Origin: an uncultured Alphaproteobacteria bacterium
GTDB lineage: Bacteria > Pseudomonadota > Alphaproteobacteria > Rs-D84
Assembly (NCBI GenBank): GCA_944389345.1
Contig: CALXMA010000008.1
Location: forward strand, 1 to 35,082
Length of the DNA: 35,082 nucleotides
Direction: 5' to 3'
Shown: positions 23,640 through 30,812 of the stretch, in pieces
Layout: every line of letters begins with the position of its first letter
Numbering within the stretch: the stretch's first letter is position 1
Translations under genes and position numbers: made by a program
The notes under the pieces: generated by a model
Told to the model about the DNA's origin: nothing
The model's database searches: none
What the model saw: only the letters and a program-made list of their open reading frames with translations

Positions 23640-25199
23640 ATGCGACATATTGCAGTTTCTGTGTTATCGCTGTTTATTGCGTTGCCGGCATTTGCAGACG
23701 TGCGTTTGCCGGTGGTTAACTTGGCCAGTGGCGGAATTTCCGCACGTGCCGCGTTTGGTGAACCAATTGTTGCACCGGTTAAAAATACACCGGCGCCTGT
23801 ATCACAGGTAAAAAACGTCGCATCAAATATTTCAAAAAAATCAGAACCCGCGCCGATTGCATCTGGGGATGTGACGCGTGAAACAAATACGGTTGCGCGT
23901 GCAACCGTTGCAACAGAAACGGTTTCTACCACGCCGACGCACGTTGATGCGGGCGCCAATATTGTTGCGTCTGCGGATGTGTTGGCACCACGCCGGCCCA
24001 GTTCGGATTTATGGGCATATAACAATCGTGGCGAATCGCAAATTGTGCCATTACGTTTACCATCGCCCGACGAATTTTCTGTAATTCGTTCCGATTCCGC
24101 ATTACCCGAAGAATCTTTGGATTCCGCATCTGCCCAGACGCGTGTTGCGTCGGCAAATGTATCTGTGCCGGCCCCGGCCGTTGCGCGCAAATCTGTGGAA
24201 AGCGCACCGGTTGCGGAACCTATGTCTGAATTGGATGCCCAGATTGCACGCTTGAACGAATTACAACGTCGTGCCGATGCCAGTGTGAATAATGATATTA
24301 TGGATGCGGTTGATATTGATCCGGTGTCGCATCCGGCACCCGCGCCACGTGTTGCGGTTGCGCCGGCGACCACCCCGCGCGTTGTGTCGCGTGGTGTTGT
24401 TGCACGCCCGGCTGTTATGCGTGATACCGCAACCCGTACGGCGGTTGCGCCAACAAATATTGCGGCGTCGCGTAATGATGCATCATCAATGGTTGCAATG
24501 GCGGAACCGGTTGCATCGCAACGTAATGTTTCTGGTAATGATTCCGACGTGCATTTGTCCCAGATGGTTGTTCCGATGGATGACGATGTTGTTGTTCGTG
24601 CGGTGGAACGTTCCACTTCGCCACGCATTGTATCTGTGCGAAATGATATGACACAAATGACGCCCAGTGAATTGCGTCGCGCATTTCGCAAAACGTTTTT
24701 GTCGGAAAACAAACACCTGTCCACGTTCCAGATTGACGACAGATTTGACGTGGCCAGTGATATGACCGCCAACGCCCAGGGATTCACCGCACAGCCGGAC
24801 TTATCAGAATCTGGTGGAATTCGTCCATTGGAAATCAAGATAAAATTCCGCAATTCTGATTCCGCCCTGTCGCGCGACAATTACAATTTGTTGACCGAAT
24901 ACGCGGGCATAGTGTTAAGCAATCCAACCCGCGCGGTCCAGGTGTCTATTCCGCAAAGTGCGACCGAAAATGCCGATGACCGTAAATTGGTGGCGCGCCG
25001 TTTGGCCATAGTGGAACAGGTTTTGCGTGATAACGGCATATCGGAACAGCGTATTTTACCGGTGCTGTCCCAACGCGACGAAGAAGGATTAGTTTTGCGT
25101 ATGATATCACTGGACCAATATGAAACATTGACCAAGCGCCAGCGTGATATTTTCGGCGACACGGTCAGCAAGAAAACGTACAGAAGTATGTCTTGGTAA
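23640..25199 (+). CDS. Exported protein with Ala/Val/Arg-rich linker and C-terminal OmpA-like domain
   Basis: The protein has 519 aa from the ATG at 23640, after a GGAAGGAAAGG Shine-Dalgarno. It starts with a signal peptide (residues 1-20, LPAFA). A long low-complexity region (to about residue 390) is rich in Ala, Val, Pro, Ser, Thr and Arg, with words such as VVSRGVVARP that recall the linker of the 768-2993 product. The C-terminal 130 residues resemble an OmpA/MotB peptidoglycan-binding domain: IKIKFRNSDSALS, NLLTEYAGIVLSNP and DDRKLVARRLAIVEQVLRDNGI, then RI. It probably links the outer envelope to peptidoglycan. The domain is divergent, so the call is moderate. Confidence 0.75.
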   Translation: MRHIAVSVLSLFIALPAFADVRLPVVNLASGGISARAAFGEPIVAPVKNTPAPVSQVKNVASNISKKSEPAPIASGDVTRETNTVARATVATETVSTTPTHVDAGANIVASADVLAPRRPSSDLWAYNNRGESQIVPLRLPSPDEFSVIRSDSALPEESLDSASAQTRVASANVSVPAPAVARKSVESAPVAEPMSELDAQIARLNELQRRADASVNNDIMDAVDIDPVSHPAPAPRVAVAPATTPRVVSRGVVARPAVMRDTATRTAVAPTNIAASRNDASSMVAMAEPVASQRNVSGNDSDVHLSQMVVPMDDDVVVRAVERSTSPRIVSVRNDMTQMTPSELRRAFRKTFLSENKHLSTFQIDDRFDVASDMTANAQGFTAQPDLSESGGIRPLEIKIKFRNSDSALSRDNYNLLTEYAGIVLSNPTRAVQVSIPQSATENADDRKLVARRLAIVEQVLRDNGISEQRILPVLSQRDEEGLVLRMISLDQYETLTKRQRDIFGDTVSKKTYRSMSW

Positions 25200-25951
25200 A
25201 GAATCTGATATTACGCGCCGGACGATTGATTTCGATTCCGGCGCATTTCACAGCAGAATTTTTATTCCCATCATCTTGTCCGTTGTGTGGTGCGCGTGTT
25301 TCGACCGATGGTGAATTGTGTGCGGATTGTTGGGTTGGATTTAATTGGATTGGTAATCCAAAGTGTTCTGTTTGCGGTTATCCGTTCCCGGCGAATCTGG
25401 ACCTGGGAACACATCCGATTTGTCCGCATTGTTATCAAATGCCATCGCGTTTGAAATGGATACGGTGTGCATGTGTGTACGACGACGTGTCGCGGTCTGC
25501 GATGTTGCCGTTCAAACATGGTGGTCGGATTCAGTATGCGCGTTTTATGTCGCGTGCGATAATGTGGGCAATGCGCGATATCCCAGAATACCCGGATTTA
25601 GTAATGCCTGTGCCACTGGCGTGGCGCAGGTTATTTCACCGTGGATACAACCAGGCAACATTACTGGCGCGTCCAATTGCACGCGCATTAGGTGTCCGGA
25701 TGGATTTGACATCTGTGCGTCGTCGCTATCGCCCGGATATGGGGCATAAAACCGCGTCCCAACGTTCAGAAAATATCCGTGGTGTGTTCAGTGTTGTTGC
25801 CCCGGACAAGATTCGCGGACGCAGTATATTGTTGATTGATGATGTTATGACAACGGGCGCGACACTTAACGAATTGGCGCGTGTGTTAAAGCGTGCGGGT
25901 GCACGTGCGGTATACGGCGCCACATTCTGTCGTGTTGTGCACGCGATATAG
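25193..25951 (+). CDS. comF: ComF family phosphoribosyltransferase-like protein
   Basis: The 252-aa protein begins with two zinc-ribbon Cys sets: C29-x2-C32 with C43-x2-C46, and C58-x2-C61 with C77-x2-C80. A type I phosphoribosyltransferase domain follows, with PVPLAWRRLFHRGYNQATLLA and the PRPP-loop ILLIDDVMTTGATLNEL (about residues 211-227). ComF is a competence-associated protein in transformable bacteria, also widespread elsewhere with unclear biochemical role. The start is TTG at 25193, overlapping the stop of the OmpA-like gene by 7 nt. Translation is therefore likely coupled; no in-frame ATG exists before the zinc ribbon. Confidence 0.88.
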   Translation: MVKNLILRAGRLISIPAHFTAEFLFPSSCPLCGARVSTDGELCADCWVGFNWIGNPKCSVCGYPFPANLDLGTHPICPHCYQMPSRLKWIRCACVYDDVSRSAMLPFKHGGRIQYARFMSRAIMWAMRDIPEYPDLVMPVPLAWRRLFHRGYNQATLLARPIARALGVRMDLTSVRRRYRPDMGHKTASQRSENIRGVFSVVAPDKIRGRSILLIDDVMTTGATLNELARVLKRAGARAVYGATFCRVVHAI

Positions 25952-25960
25952 TTTTTTGAA

Positions 25961-26374
25961 TCAGTGGATTTTTATATTGGTGTTGTTGATAAATGTTTTC
26001 AGCATATGGCGCGATTGCGCATCGATTTCTTGCAGAATAACTTTTTCAGAACATTTGCGTGCCAACAGTTCTAATTGTTCTGCGGTTGACATTTTGTCTA
26101 TGGTTTTATTCGCGGTCTTGGCGAACACGGGTCTGATTCCAGACAATACAAAATCCCCGTCCATATACAGTTCAAATTTTGCGTATGAATTTTTATGATC
26201 GGTATATGAATAAGAAATTTCCAGTTCCACAATGGTTTGCTGTGGCGGATTTTGCGCCGTGTCAACCAGTGTAAAAGAATATGTTGTAACAAACGGGGTA
26301 TTATGAACAGACACAAAACTGTCTTTCAGCCCCATATACAAAGCATAGAAAAAAATAGTATTACCGTTGCTCAT
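25961..26374 (-). CDS. Hypothetical protein, 137 aa
   Basis: I do not recognise this protein. Its N-terminus (NTIFFYALYMGL) is mildly hydrophobic but not a convincing signal. The middle is beta-rich (TIVELEISYSY, AKFELYMDGDFVLSG) and the C-terminal third is helical with one Cys (ELLARKCSEKVILQEID). The 26433 product has the same general order, strands followed by a helical tail with Cys and a Gln-rich stretch, so the two may be distant paralogs. No Shine-Dalgarno is visible before the ATG at 26374, which lies just downstream of a hairpin with a T run. Start site uncertain. Confidence 0.6.
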   Translation of the reverse strand: MSNGNTIFFYALYMGLKDSFVSVHNTPFVTTYSFTLVDTAQNPPQQTIVELEISYSYTDHKNSYAKFELYMDGDFVLSGIRPVFAKTANKTIDKMSTAEQLELLARKCSEKVILQEIDAQSRHMLKTFINNTNIKIH

Positions 26375-26379
26375 ACTTG

Positions 26380-26413
26380 AAAAAAATGGTCCCAGGTGTT
26401 TTTACAACCTGGG
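26380..26413 (-). terminator. Hairpin with T run between two minus-strand genes
   Basis: On the minus strand CCCAGGT (26413-26407) pairs with ACCTGGG (26397-26391). After ACCA there is a run of seven T. It lies 20 nt after the stop of the 26433 gene and 5 nt before the start of the 25961 gene. It may be a terminator or an attenuator for the downstream gene. Confidence 0.65.
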
Positions 26414-26432
26414 CCAAATACCTTGTTTTATA

Positions 26433-26804
26433 TCAGCGTTGTTTTACAGCCCCTGTGTTGTTCAAGATATTCAGAATATCTTTGTCTTTCTGGGTTAATT
26501 TTTCCATCAGCATCCGTTGCTTTGCAATTTCCGAATGTCTTTTGCAACACGCATCAACAATTTGCAGGGTTGCAATCTGTTCGGGTGTTTTGTTCGGGGC
26601 GTCTGGATTGCATTCAATATACGAAACCACGATACCACCAACTTTTACGCTGTAAATACCATAATCCCAACCGTTGACGACGTTCAGTACGGGTTGTCCT
26701 GTTTTGTTGATAACGGTGTATTCGTCTGTCCCCGGCATGCGTTTCAGATTAATATTATTTGTGTTGATTGTGTCAATAATCGTTTTCTTGACGATATCGT
26801 TCAT
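26433..26804 (-). CDS. Hypothetical protein, 123 aa
   Basis: I do not recognise this protein. It appears cytoplasmic: an N-terminal Asn/Ile-rich helix (MNDIVKKTIIDTINTNNIN), a strand-rich middle (YTVINKTGQPVLNVVNGWDYGIYSVKVGGIVVSYIE) and a helical tail with the Cys pair CC (DACCKRH) and KLTQKDKDIL. It has an excellent promoter and a GAGGAG Shine-Dalgarno, so it is very likely expressed. The next minus gene (25961) may be a diverged relative. It is divergent from valS. Confidence 0.75.
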   Translation of the reverse strand: MNDIVKKTIIDTINTNNINLKRMPGTDEYTVINKTGQPVLNVVNGWDYGIYSVKVGGIVVSYIECNPDAPNKTPEQIATLQIVDACCKRHSEIAKQRMLMEKLTQKDKDILNILNNTGAVKQR

Positions 26805-26832
26805 AATAAACTCCTCGGTTTTATATACAGGA

Positions 26833-26860
26833 AATATAACACATAATTTTATTTTGTCAA
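26833..26860 (-). promoter_or_regulatory. Strong promoter of the 26433 gene
   Basis: On the minus strand TTGACA (26860-26855), a 16-nt spacer and TATATT (26838-26833) with an extended TG. This is among the closest matches to the vegetative consensus in the window. Confidence 0.8.
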
Positions 26861-26902
26861 TTATATATATGTATTTTTATTTTATGTGTGGTTTAACTGT
26901 GC

Positions 26903-26930
26903 TTGAAATTTATTTTTTATCTGGTACGAT
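26903..26930 (+). promoter_or_regulatory. Probable promoter of valS
   Basis: TTGAAA (26903-26908), a 16-nt spacer and TACGAT (26925-26930) preceded by TGG (extended -10). The predicted start is near 26937, giving a leader of about 25 nt. Confidence 0.6.
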
Positions 26931-26961
26931 TTTCAACATATTGAATTTATGGGATACACAG

Positions 26962-29364
26962 ATGAAAATTGAACTGGGAAAAAACATAAACGCACGTGAA
27001 ATAGAAACAAAAATCCAGGCATTCTGGGATTCTAACAATTTTTGGGATAACGATACTGCGTCTGACAAGACGCCGTTTTGTGTTATGATGCCACCACCAA
27101 ATGTGACGGGCAACCTGCACATGGGGCATGCACTGGACAATGTATTGACGGATATAATATGCCGTTATAAGCGTATGTGTGGTTATGATGTATTGTGGCA
27201 ACCTGGTACGGACCACGCGTCAATCGCCACCCAGTTATTGGTGGAACGCGATTTGTCCAAGCGTGGAATAAACCCGCGTTCTTTGACCAAAGAAGAATTA
27301 TTGAAAACCGCCTGGTCGTGGAAGGCGGAAAAGGGCGGACAAATCATAGCCCAGTTACATACATTGGGTGTGACGCCTGTGTGGAAACGCGAACGCTTTA
27401 CCATGGACGACGGATTGTCCCGTGCGGTTGTGAAATTGTTTGTTAAGATGTACAATGCGGGGATAATCTATCGTGCAAAACGCCTGGTGAATTGGTGTCC
27501 TAAACAACAGACATCTGTTTCGGATCTAGAAGTTGAAACCCGCGAAGAACACGGCAAATTCTATTATTTCAATTATCCTTTGGTTGGTGGCGGTTTTGTT
27601 GAAATTGCAACAACGCGCCCAGAAACATTATTCGGGGACCAGGCGATTGCCGTTCACCCAGACAATGCGAAATTAAATCATTTGATTGGGCGTCGTGCGA
27701 TTATTCCACTGACCGATATAGAAATTCCTATTATTGGCGATGAACATGCCGATCCGGACAAGGGTACCGGGGCCGTGAAAATTACGCCCGCGCATGACTT
27801 TGACGACTGGGAAGTTGGATTACGCCACAACCTGACGCCGGTGAATATTCTGACGCCTGATGCGCGGTTGAATGATGCAACGGTTGTCCCGGAAAAATAT
27901 CGTGGCATGGACCGGTTTACCGCGCGTGCGGCGGTTGTTGCGGATATTGATGCGGCGGGTCTGTTGGTCAAGGTTGAAGACAAGGTTATTCCGACCCCGT
28001 ATTCAGAACGCGGTGGTGTTGTCGTTGAACCGTATTTGACGGACCAGTGGTTTGTGGATACGACCAAACTGGTTGGCCCGGCCATAGACGCGGTTGAATC
28101 TGGTAAAATTAAATTTATGCCAGAACATCGTTATAATTTGTATATGTCTTGGATGCGCGATATACGCCAATGGCCCATTTCGCGCCAGTTGTGGTGGGGA
28201 CACAGAATTCCTGCATGGTATGACGCGGACGGAAATGTCTATGTCGCAGAAACCGAAGCGGACGCCATAAAACAATCCGGTGGCAAAGAATTAACGCGTG
28301 ATAACGACGTGCTGGATACATGGTTTTCGTCGGCACTGTGGCCGTTTTCGACATTGGGTTGGCCCGATGAAACCCCTGAATTAAAGAAATATTATCCCAC
28401 AGATTTATTGTACACTGGGGCGGACATAATATTCTTTTGGGTTGCGCGAATGATAATGATGGGAATGTACGTCATGGGCGATGTTCCATTCAGAACGGTG
28501 AATTTCCACGGTTTGGTTCGTGATTCGCGCGGTCAAAAAATGTCCAAGACCAAGGGCAATGGTACCGATCCATTAACGACGGTTGAAAAATTTGGCGCAG
28601 ACGCATTGCGCTATTGGGTGGCAACGGCGCCGATTGGCACGGACATCAGATACAGTGATGACGAGGTTAAACGTGGTTCTAAATTATTGACCAAGTTGTG
28701 GAATGCGTCAAAGTACGTATTGATGAATTTGTCTGATTTTGAACCAGATACGGCGCCGGCGGTTGCGGTATCTGACCGCTTTATCGAAGACAGATGGGTG
28801 TTGTCTGAATTGAATAAATCGATTGCGGACGTCCGTCGTCATTTGGACAAGTACGACAATTATAATTCTCGTGCGGCGATAGACACATTTTTCTATGAAA
28901 TCTTTTGCGACCAGTATTTGGAATTTATCAAGGACAGATTCTGGTCCCCAGAAAAATACAGTGCACAATCTAAATTATCGGCGCAATGGACTTTGTACGA
29001 AGTGTTGCGTGCGGTAATCGGGTTGTATGCGCCGTTTATACCGTTCTTGACCGAAGAATTATGGCAACAGATTTACAAACCGTACGAAGGTGGTGAAACG
29101 TTGCATCTGACGGCGTACCCCGCCACAGACGTTGCGCGTGACACAGATGTGTCAGATATGCAGGTTGCGCTGGATATATTGCATACTGTGCGTGGTTTGC
29201 GTACAGAACGCAAGGTTGGCAATGGTGCAAAATTGGAAACGTTGACGATTCCGTCTGCAACACCAACGGCGTTGCATGGGGTGATAAAATCGGCCGCACG
29301 TGCGAATGAAATAGTTTTGGGTGATACGGTTGATTTTGTTGTTGCGCCGGCAATTGCAAAATAG
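26962..29364 (+). CDS. valS: Valyl-tRNA synthetase, compact form
   Basis: The protein has 800 aa from the ATG at 26962; family N-termini begin with this KIELGKNINAREIE-type segment. Class I motifs are PPPNVTGNLHMGH (HMGH at 53-56) and KMSKT (526-530). The CP1 editing domain is present (TTRPETLFGDQAIAV, GTGAVKITPAHD). It charges tRNA-Val and edits mischarged Thr. Typical bacterial ValRS has about 880-950 aa and ends in a coiled-coil arm; here the protein ends soon after the anticodon-binding domain without that arm. KMSKT replaces KMSKS. From memory, Rickettsia ValRS is also short and of archaeal type, so a shared origin is plausible but untested. Confidence 0.95.
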   Translation: MKIELGKNINAREIETKIQAFWDSNNFWDNDTASDKTPFCVMMPPPNVTGNLHMGHALDNVLTDIICRYKRMCGYDVLWQPGTDHASIATQLLVERDLSKRGINPRSLTKEELLKTAWSWKAEKGGQIIAQLHTLGVTPVWKRERFTMDDGLSRAVVKLFVKMYNAGIIYRAKRLVNWCPKQQTSVSDLEVETREEHGKFYYFNYPLVGGGFVEIATTRPETLFGDQAIAVHPDNAKLNHLIGRRAIIPLTDIEIPIIGDEHADPDKGTGAVKITPAHDFDDWEVGLRHNLTPVNILTPDARLNDATVVPEKYRGMDRFTARAAVVADIDAAGLLVKVEDKVIPTPYSERGGVVVEPYLTDQWFVDTTKLVGPAIDAVESGKIKFMPEHRYNLYMSWMRDIRQWPISRQLWWGHRIPAWYDADGNVYVAETEADAIKQSGGKELTRDNDVLDTWFSSALWPFSTLGWPDETPELKKYYPTDLLYTGADIIFFWVARMIMMGMYVMGDVPFRTVNFHGLVRDSRGQKMSKTKGNGTDPLTTVEKFGADALRYWVATAPIGTDIRYSDDEVKRGSKLLTKLWNASKYVLMNLSDFEPDTAPAVAVSDRFIEDRWVLSELNKSIADVRRHLDKYDNYNSRAAIDTFFYEIFCDQYLEFIKDRFWSPEKYSAQSKLSAQWTLYEVLRAVIGLYAPFIPFLTEELWQQIYKPYEGGETLHLTAYPATDVARDTDVSDMQVALDILHTVRGLRTERKVGNGAKLETLTIPSATPTALHGVIKSAARANEIVLGDTVDFVVAPAIAK

Positions 29365-29374
29365 TGGTGAAATC

Positions 29375-30103
29375 ATGACAGAAAAATTAATCGAAAAACG
29401 CGTATTACAGGCGTATCAGTGTGATCGTTACGGTTATGTTCGTCCATTGATATTGATGAATGAATTACAGGGTGTTGCCGACACGCATGCGGAACGTTTG
29501 GGGTGCGGTCGCACATACTTGTTGGAACACAATATGGCGTGGGTTGTGACGCATTACCTGGTTGATATCATCGAAGACCCACGCGAAGGCGAAGAATTAT
29601 CGTTTATCACGTGGCCATCTGCGCACAGTGGTCTGCGTGCCACCCGTGATTTTGAGGTTCGTGGTGCCGACAATCGTCTGTTGGTGCGCGCCACGTCCCA
29701 ATGGATATTAATCGATATGGCGCGTCGCCGTCCGTTGCGTTTGGATGAAAATCTGCCATATTGGGAAATCATCCCCCAGCGTGCGTGGGATATGCCGTTT
29801 GAAAAATTCCCAGATTTCACCCCGGCCAAGACCCATGTTATGAAATGTCGTTTTGATGACATTGACGTGAACCAGCATATTAATAATGCGGTCTATGCGG
29901 TATGGGCGACGGAAAGTGTTGGTTATGTTTATCGGAACCAGCATAAGTTAAAGCGGATTGAATTAAACTTTCAAAAAGAAATCAGTCCCGACACCCCCCA
30001 GATTCAGGTTGATGTCGCGATTGATGGTTTGACCAGTCGTCACAAGATTCGTACAGACGATACGGAACACGCAATTGTTGTTTGTACATGGACAGATTTA
30101 TAA
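29375..30103 (+). CDS. Acyl-ACP thioesterase (FatA/FatB-like, double hotdog)
   Basis: The protein has 242 aa from the ATG at 29375, 10 nt after the valS stop. It contains two hotdog halves. The first has the N-terminal YQCDRYGYVRPLILMNELQ block and LSFITWPSAHSGLRATRDFEV. The second has the catalytic-type motif DVNQHINNAVYAVWATE (N-x-H-x2-N), the core of bacterial and plant acyl-ACP thioesterases. It hydrolyses acyl-ACP to free fatty acid. Such enzymes are, to my knowledge, common in Firmicutes and Bacteroidetes and unusual in Alphaproteobacteria, so transfer is possible. Codon use looks like its neighbours. Probably co-transcribed with valS; ends in a terminator. Confidence 0.85.
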   Translation: MTEKLIEKRVLQAYQCDRYGYVRPLILMNELQGVADTHAERLGCGRTYLLEHNMAWVVTHYLVDIIEDPREGEELSFITWPSAHSGLRATRDFEVRGADNRLLVRATSQWILIDMARRRPLRLDENLPYWEIIPQRAWDMPFEKFPDFTPAKTHVMKCRFDDIDVNQHINNAVYAVWATESVGYVYRNQHKLKRIELNFQKEISPDTPQIQVDVAIDGLTSRHKIRTDDTEHAIVVCTWTDL

Positions 30104-30109
30104 ATACTT

Positions 30110-30139
30110 AACCGCGCACGGAACAGTGCGCGGTTTTTT
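30110..30139 (+). terminator. Intrinsic terminator of valS-thioesterase
   Basis: ACCGCGCAC pairs with GTGCGCGGT, followed by six T. It lies 7 nt after the stop at 30103. Confidence 0.92.
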
Positions 30140-30163
30140 AATATACAAAATTTTTCGCACAAT

Positions 30164-30186
30164 TAAAAAACCGCCACCGGCGGTTT
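30164..30186 (-). terminator. Intrinsic terminator of rpmH
   Basis: On the minus strand AACCGCC and GGCGGTT form a stem with a three-base loop followed by six T (counting the stem end). It lies just after the rpmH stop at 30188. Confidence 0.85.
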
Positions 30187-30187
30187 C

Positions 30188-30340
30188 TTAATTAATTGCG
30201 CTAACAGCCAATCTTTTACGGCCCGTTGCACGACGACGATTCAGAACATCGCGACCGGCACGTGTTGACATACGTTCACGGAACCCATGGGTACGAACGC
30301 GACGTGTCTTAGACGGCTGATATGTACGTTTAGTTGCCAT
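30188..30340 (-). CDS. rpmH: 50S ribosomal protein L34 (bL34)
   Basis: The 50-aa protein shows the L34 pattern [11 protein letters not shown], then [29 protein letters not shown]. The family usually has 44-47 residues; here there are a few extra residues at both ends (MAT and AVSAIN). An AAGGA Shine-Dalgarno precedes the ATG. It has its own promoter and terminator and is not followed by rnpA and yidC as in most bacteria, because a convergent thioesterase gene lies next. Confidence 0.95.
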   Translation of the reverse strand: MATKRTYQPSKTRRVRTHGFRERMSTRAGRDVLNRRRATGRKRLAVSAIN

Positions 30341-30362
30341 AATAAAATCCTTTTGTGCCCCT

Positions 30363-30391
30363 ATTTAATCATACGTTTTGTAAAAACGCAA
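30363..30391 (-). promoter_or_regulatory. Promoter of rpmH
   Basis: On the minus strand TTGCGT (30391-30386), a 17-nt spacer and TTAAAT (30368-30363) preceded by TGA (extended -10). The predicted start is near 30356, about 16 nt before the ATG. Confidence 0.55.
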
Positions 30392-30396
30392 CATTT

Positions 30397-30492
30397 TTAT
30401 TTAGATTTTACCAACCCCAGTTTTTTCATTCCTTCCAGGGTCATATAGTATATAAACAGCGCGACAAATAATCGCCAAACTGGTAAAAACAT
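30397..30492 (-). CDS. Putative small membrane protein, 31 aa
   Basis: The small ORF begins MFLPVWRLFVALFIYYM and ends LEGMKKLGLVKSK. This is one hydrophobic segment followed by a basic tail, a typical small membrane-protein layout. AAGGGAACAGG lies just before the ATG as a possible Shine-Dalgarno. It starts 11 nt after the stop of the 30504 gene and could be translated from the same mRNA. Too short to be sure it is a gene. Confidence 0.45.
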   Translation of the reverse strand: MFLPVWRLFVALFIYYMTLEGMKKLGLVKSK

Positions 30493-30503
30493 AACCTGTT
30501 CCC

Positions 30504-30692
30504 TTATCTTTTGCGTGCGCGTCTGTTGGCCAAAAATGCGTCGCGTCTGTCCAGTATATTGCGCAGACGTTGCAGGTTGCCCACCATAACAGTCAGTTGG
30601 GCGCGTGTAATAATGTCGCGTTTGTCGCAGTTTTTCAACATTTCCGACGTTAAATTATATGTTTCTTCTAATGTTTCTCTTATCGTTGTCAT
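30504..30692 (-). CDS. Hypothetical small protein, 62 aa
   Basis: I do not recognise this protein. It is predicted to be almost wholly helical, with an acidic N-terminal half (MTTIRETLEETYNLTSEM) and a very basic end (LDRRDAFLANRRARKR), and one Cys. The charge pattern suits nucleic-acid or ribosome binding but proves nothing. A near-consensus promoter places the transcript start about 4 nt before the ATG. It is divergent from gyrA. Confidence 0.65.
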   Translation of the reverse strand: MTTIRETLEETYNLTSEMLKNCDKRDIITRAQLTVMVGNLQRLRNILDRRDAFLANRRARKR

Positions 30693-30702
30693 AGTGGTGA
30701 GT

Positions 30703-30730
30703 ATTGTATTACAAATGTTTGTTTTGTCAA
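30703..30730 (-). promoter_or_regulatory. Strong promoter of the 30504 gene
   Basis: On the minus strand TTGACA (30730-30725), a 16-nt spacer and TACAAT (30708-30703). The -10 ends 10 nt before the ATG at 30692, so the leader is about 4 nt, without a Shine-Dalgarno. Confidence 0.7.
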
Positions 30731-30752
30731 GCGTTTTTTTAGGGTTTATGTC

Positions 30753-30782
30753 TTGACCGAAACCGCAAAAATTTGCTATTCT
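30753..30782 (+). promoter_or_regulatory. Promoter of gyrA
   Basis: TTGACC (30753-30758), an 18-nt spacer and TATTCT (30777-30782) preceded by TGC (extended -10). The predicted leader is about 24 nt with AAGGGAA before the ATG at 30813. Confidence 0.65.
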
Positions 30783-30812
30783 TGATTTGTTAAAAGCAAG
30801 GGAAATTCCAGT

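Noticed and set aside
23612-24880. Minus-strand ORF of 422 aa
   Set aside because: Antisense shadow of the Ala/Val/Arg linker of the OmpA-like protein; the sense frame has a signal peptide, Shine-Dalgarno and a domain.
26674-26961. 96-residue hydrophobic N-terminal extension of valS
   Set aside because: It spans the divergent promoters and the opposite-strand 26433 gene; ValRS proteins start at the KIELGKN region, where the ATG at 26962 lies.
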